A DNA stretch of 8,318 bases, from the NCBI GenBank assembly GCA_964553535.1, contig CAZKLK010000079.1, forward strand, positions 1 to 8,318. Reading direction: 5' to 3'. The notes under the pieces are model-generated. The model worked only from the letters and a program-made list of their open reading frames with translations, was not told the origin of the DNA and ran no database searches. Positions 5,681 through 8,318 of this stretch are shown here, one piece after another. Each line of letters begins with the position of its first letter. Positions within the stretch are counted from its first letter, which is position 1. Made by a program: the position numbers and the translations under genes. Source of the stretch: JALHSV01 sp964553535 (GTDB lineage: Bacteria > Nitrospirota > Thermodesulfovibrionia > Thermodesulfovibrionales > SM23-35).

Positions 5681-7519
5681 ATGAAACCATTGGATAGATT
5701 GGAACAAATTGCGAGGCTGATACGTTATTACATTGTAGCCTCAACAACCGCGGCAGGCTCGGGACATCCTACCTCATCCCTTTCTGCTGCAGACCTGATG
5801 ACAGCCCTCTTCTTCGGCGGCGTCTTCCGGTTTGACGCCGCGCGTCCCGACCATCCCAATAATGACAGGATAATCTTTTCCAAGGGCCATGCATCGCCCC
5901 TTTTTTACGCACTCTGGACCGTCGCCGGCGAGATATCCGAGCATGAGCTGCTTACGATGAGGAAATTCGGGAGTTCTCTTGAGGGGCATCCGACCGTGGC
6001 TTTTCGGCTCACTGAGGCGGCGACCGGTTCCCTCGGACAGGGGCTTTCAATTGGCGTTGGCATGGCGCTCAACGCAAAATATATAGATAAACTCCGTTAC
6101 AGGACATTTGTTCTCCTCGGCGACAGCGAAATGGCCGAGGGTTCGCAGTGGGAAGCCATACAGCTTGCTGCGCACTATCGTCTGGACAATCTGATCGGGA
6201 TCATAGATGTCAACCGACTTGGACAGAGGGGCGAAACCATGTACGGCCATAATCTCGATGCCTACCGGAAGAGGGTTTCCGCCTTTGGCTGGAAAACCGT
6301 CGTCATAGACGGGCATTCTTTTGATCAGATACTGACTGCCTACAAAAAAGCTGTCGGGGTCAGGAAGATGCCCGTTATGATTATTGCAAAGACGATCAAG
6401 GGGAAGGGGTTCCCGTTTCTTGAGGATAAGGATAGCTGGCACGGCAGGGCCTTCCAAAAAGAAGAGTTCGAGAATGCGCTGCGCGATTTCGGATCCGTCG
6501 ATTTTACGATGCGAGGAACATTGCGAAAACCGGATGATAAAAAGCCTCAGAAAATAGTTTCCGCCCCGCCGCAGGAAATTTCATATCATCCTGATGCTCC
6601 TGTGGCAACACGCAGGGCATACGGCAATGCTCTTGCGAGGATTTACCCGGCGTTTCCTGATATGGTTGTCCTCGATGCGGAAGTGAGTAACTCCACCTAT
6701 TCCGAGATTTTCAAAAAAAGGTTGCCGGAGCGTTTTTTCGAGATGTTCGTGGCCGAGCAGAACATGGTTGGCGCAGCGCTGGGTCTTTCCCGAAGAGGGA
6801 AAATACCATTCGTGTCAAGCTTCGCTGCATTCCTGACACGGGCGTGCGATCAGATCAGGATGAGTCAGTATTCTGGGTCGAACATCAAATTCTGCGGCTC
6901 GCATGCCGGCGTGTCTATCGGCGAGGATGGACCTTCCCAAATGGGGCTTGAGGACATCGCGATGTTCAGAGCGATCCTGAACAGCGTTGTATTGTATCCG
7001 TCTGACGCTGTTTCCACAGAACGACTGGTAGAGGAAGCCGCCAGACATCGTGGATTAGTGTATATGCGCACTACAAGGTCGGGTACGCCGGTTCTTTATG
7101 GAAAAAATGACGCCTTCTATATCGGCGGCTGCAAAATCCTGAAACAGACCGATCGCGACCGCGCAACCGTAATTGCAGCGGGGATAACCCTTCACGAGGC
7201 GCTTGCGGCTTATGAGGCATTGAGGGATTTTGGAATTTATGTTCGCATCATCGACTTATACAGCATTAAACCGATCGATAGAGAGACGGTTTTCCGCGCT
7301 GCGCTGGAGACCGGGATGATCATCGTTGTTGAGGATCATTTCGCGGAGGGCGGCATTGGCGAGGCGGTAAGCAGTTTATTAAGTGCGATTCGGGTGCCCG
7401 TTCACTCCCTTGCCGTTCGGAAAATGCCGAAGAGCGGGAAACCGGAGGAGCTGCTCGATTATGAGGAGATTTCAAGGCGCTCAATCGTAAAAAAAATCAG
7501 GGAACTGATAAAAGAATGA
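5681..7519 (+). CDS. tkt: Transketolase, single-chain, animal-type clade
   Basis: This 612-residue thiamine-diphosphate enzyme is predicted to move two-carbon ketol units between sugar phosphates in the non-oxidative pentose phosphate pathway. It is close in length to human TKT (623) and closely resembles it: GSGHP (26-30), SKGHASPLFYA (67-77), ATGSLGQGLS (114-123), NRLGQ (178-182), FGWKTVVIDGHS (202-213), DSWHG (251-255), the catalytic Glu359 in VAEQNMV (357-363), CGSHAGVSIGEDGPSQM (405-421), TLHEALAA (503-510) and EDHFAEGGIGEAVSS (551-565). The ThDP loop reads GDSEMAEGSQWEA (147-159), with Ser instead of the second Gly of the usual GDG. I recall this variant from other bacterial enzymes, so activity is not in doubt on that ground. 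GAGGTGA lies 7 nt before the ATG. An open frame extends upstream to 5354 but overlaps the divergent gene and lacks signals. No clear terminator follows. Confidence 0.95.
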   Translation: MKPLDRLEQIARLIRYYIVASTTAAGSGHPTSSLSAADLMTALFFGGVFRFDAARPDHPNNDRIIFSKGHASPLFYALWTVAGEISEHELLTMRKFGSSLEGHPTVAFRLTEAATGSLGQGLSIGVGMALNAKYIDKLRYRTFVLLGDSEMAEGSQWEAIQLAAHYRLDNLIGIIDVNRLGQRGETMYGHNLDAYRKRVSAFGWKTVVIDGHSFDQILTAYKKAVGVRKMPVMIIAKTIKGKGFPFLEDKDSWHGRAFQKEEFENALRDFGSVDFTMRGTLRKPDDKKPQKIVSAPPQEISYHPDAPVATRRAYGNALARIYPAFPDMVVLDAEVSNSTYSEIFKKRLPERFFEMFVAEQNMVGAALGLSRRGKIPFVSSFAAFLTRACDQIRMSQYSGSNIKFCGSHAGVSIGEDGPSQMGLEDIAMFRAILNSVVLYPSDAVSTERLVEEAARHRGLVYMRTTRSGTPVLYGKNDAFYIGGCKILKQTDRDRATVIAAGITLHEALAAYEALRDFGIYVRIIDLYSIKPIDRETVFRAALETGMIIVVEDHFAEGGIGEAVSSLLSAIRVPVHSLAVRKMPKSGKPEELLDYEEISRRSIVKKIRELIKE

Positions 7520-7655
7520 TGGTGTTGTTGAATTACTGCAAATGGCGCTTTCCACACTGTTGATGACAGGCGCGAAAAGTTTTCTCAATGCTGATCCGAA
7601 CTGCATTCATAATGCTCACCATATTTCCGGATTATCATGCATCGGGAATGCGGAA
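7520..7655. other. Convergent intergenic spacer without a convincing terminator
   Basis: This 136-bp gap separates the 3' ends of the transketolase and SRPBCC genes. It contains the perfect small hairpin GCATT-CAT-AATGC (7603-7615) and the palindrome GAAAAGTTTTC, but no GC-rich stem followed by a U-run on either strand. No supported gene was seen in it. Confidence 0.5.
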
Positions 7656-8102
7656 TCACGCAAGTTCACCGGGCGAGATTCCTTCCGACGCATTTTTTAA
7701 GTCACTGAGAAAGGCTGAAGTAAGATACCGCAACCGTTTCTCCGGCAATAGCACGCCTCCGGCGCTGCTCAGCAGTCCCGAGAAGGTTTCCTTGCTGGTA
7801 ACGACGACATTGTTGCCATCCTTCTGAAAAAAGAACTCATGGAATGCAAATAGTCCCTTTTTTTGTGCGGACCATACGATACGGATAAAGGGCAGTACCT
7901 CATGAATCTTGATTTTCACCTTGATGGGAAACAAGAACGGACGGAAACAGCATTTTATATCCCTGACGTTCGTAAGGCACTTGTCATCAGAGACGACATC
8001 TCTGATTACGCTGTTCCATTCCGTCCAGCGCGTGAGGTCGGTAAACGTCCGCCAAACCTTCTCCACCGGTGCATTGATTGTTATGGATACCTTAATAATC
8101 AA
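7656..8102 (-). CDS. SRPBCC-domain (START-like/polyketide cyclase-like) protein
   Basis: This 148-residue cytoplasmic protein has the opening typical of SRPBCC proteins, ITINAPVEKVWRTFTDLTRWTEWN (8-30), which forms strand 1 and the first helices of the helix-grip fold. A run of alternating strands follows (KVKIKIHEV, FIRIVWSAQ, FAFHEFFFQ, NVVVTSKETF), and a long C-terminal helix (about 118-138) would close the hydrophobic cavity. The fold binds lipids or other hydrophobic ligands; the ligand cannot be read from sequence. The start is TTG (8100-8102), because an in-frame TAG at 8121-8123 bars an upstream extension and no ATG or GTG lies between. No good Shine-Dalgarno site is visible. The start overlaps the end of the transposase-fragment frame (8092-8241), so re-initiation after that frame is a possible route to translation. 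The promoter at 8248-8277 is the likely source of its mRNA. Confidence 0.85.
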   Translation of the reverse strand: MIIKVSITINAPVEKVWRTFTDLTRWTEWNSVIRDVVSDDKCLTNVRDIKCCFRPFLFPIKVKIKIHEVLPFIRIVWSAQKKGLFAFHEFFFQKDGNNVVVTSKETFSGLLSSAGGVLLPEKRLRYLTSAFLSDLKNASEGISPGELA

Positions 8103-8241
8103 ATTTTGCCCGATTCGGTGCTAATCTTTTTCTTCGATGCCTTTTGCGGTTGTCATCCATGAAGATATAGCGCTGTTCGTTGCCGCAGCAGGTTATATGA
8201 TTGAGGGCGCCATCATACTGAATGCCGAGCGGACGCGCCAT
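8092..8241 (-). pseudogene. Truncated N-terminus of a REP-associated tyrosine transposase (RAYT, Y1_Tnp family)
   Basis: From the ATG at 8239-8241 the minus strand reads MARPLGIQYDGALNHITCC, then GNEQRYIFMDD. This matches the well-known RAYT opening (MARPLRIxYxGALYHVTSRGNERRxIFxDD) over about 32 residues. Homology then ends near 8146. The frame runs on through a basic tail (NRKRHRRKRLAPNRAKFDY) to TAA at 8092-8094, 49 codons in all against about 150-300 for an intact RAYT. The catalytic Tyr region is absent, so it cannot transpose. Conserved positions have drifted (Tyr to Asn in GALNH, Ser-Arg to Cys-Cys before GN). RAYTs are the enzymes tied to spread of REP palindromes, and two REP-like elements occur in this window. 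The frame has no visible Shine-Dalgarno site, and the promoter just upstream predicts a start of transcription at or beside its ATG. Confidence 0.85.
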
Positions 8242-8247
8242 GAAACG

Positions 8248-8277
8248 GTTATATCATGAGCTGAGAAATCATGTCAA
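8248..8277 (-). promoter_or_regulatory. Strong sigma70-like promoter upstream of the RAYT fragment and SRPBCC gene
   Basis: On the minus strand a perfect TTGACA (8272-8277) and TATAAC (8248-8253, 5 of 6 matches) are spaced by 18 nt. The predicted transcription start is near 8241, the A of the ATG of the transposase remnant. The transcript would therefore be leaderless for the remnant and would carry about 139 nt ahead of the SRPBCC TTG start. Confidence 0.6.
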
Positions 8278-8318
8278 TATAAAAAATTTGCCTTGCCATT
8301 TAAGAATTAAAAGTGAAC

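Noticed and set aside
6625..6645. Apparent third copy of the CATTGC/GCGAG repeat
   Set aside because: The match is brief, lies inside the transketolase coding sequence (YGNALAR) and lacks the repeat's palindromic structure.
7520..7655. Bidirectional terminator between the convergent genes
   Set aside because: The hairpins present are short and AT-rich, with no following U-run.
7588..7827. 79-residue plus-strand open frame opposite the SRPBCC gene
   Set aside because: It lies on the antisense strand of a recognisable domain and has no Shine-Dalgarno site or protein-like features.

Overview
The window looks like chromosomal DNA from an anaerobic or facultative Gram-negative bacterium. I cannot fix the lineage from sequence alone. 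Three things point broadly to the Desulfobacterota/Nitrospirota type: an ETF alpha subunit fused to a two-cluster ferredoxin domain, a GspA/GspB pair, and dispersed CATTGCGAG-type palindromic repeats. Base composition is moderate. No rRNA, tRNA, CRISPR array or intact mobile element was seen.

Layout. From the left edge to about 5580 all genes are on the minus strand. In transcription order they are: a small conserved-looking protein with a GCGCPEEVF motif (5182-5574), an intergenic palindromic repeat (5107-5169), an ExeA/GspA-type AAA+ ATPase (3824-5053), GspB (3063-3794), then a compact etfB-etfA-fabD operon (2948 down to 38). The operon has its own good promoter at 3025-3054. etfB and etfA overlap by 10 bp, and fabD starts with GTG two bases after the etfA stop. 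A second copy of the palindromic repeat, in opposite orientation, lies at the window edge just past the fabD stop.

A complete animal-type transketolase (5681-7519, plus strand) diverges from the small protein at about 5575-5680. Its promoter is near consensus and predicts a leader of only about 15 nt. A convergent minus-strand SRPBCC-domain gene (7656-8102) follows.

Upstream of the SRPBCC gene, at 8092-8241, is the broken N-terminus of a REP-associated tyrosine transposase (RAYT). It is a 49-codon reading frame. It sits directly under a strong sigma70-like promoter (8248-8277) and overlaps the TTG start of the SRPBCC gene by 11 bp. This remnant, together with two REP-like palindromes, is the most unusual content of the window: it suggests past RAYT/REP activity and possible capture of the transposase start as a leader cistron.

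Functionally, the ETF pair with its fused ferredoxin clusters should pass electrons between an acyl-CoA or similar dehydrogenase and ferredoxin or a membrane acceptor. FabD loads malonyl groups onto ACP. GspA/GspB is an envelope complex associated with type II secretion assembly. Transketolase serves the pentose phosphate pathway. No known pathway joins these modules, so apart from the etfB-etfA-fabD operon the neighbourhood looks like ordinary juxtaposition.
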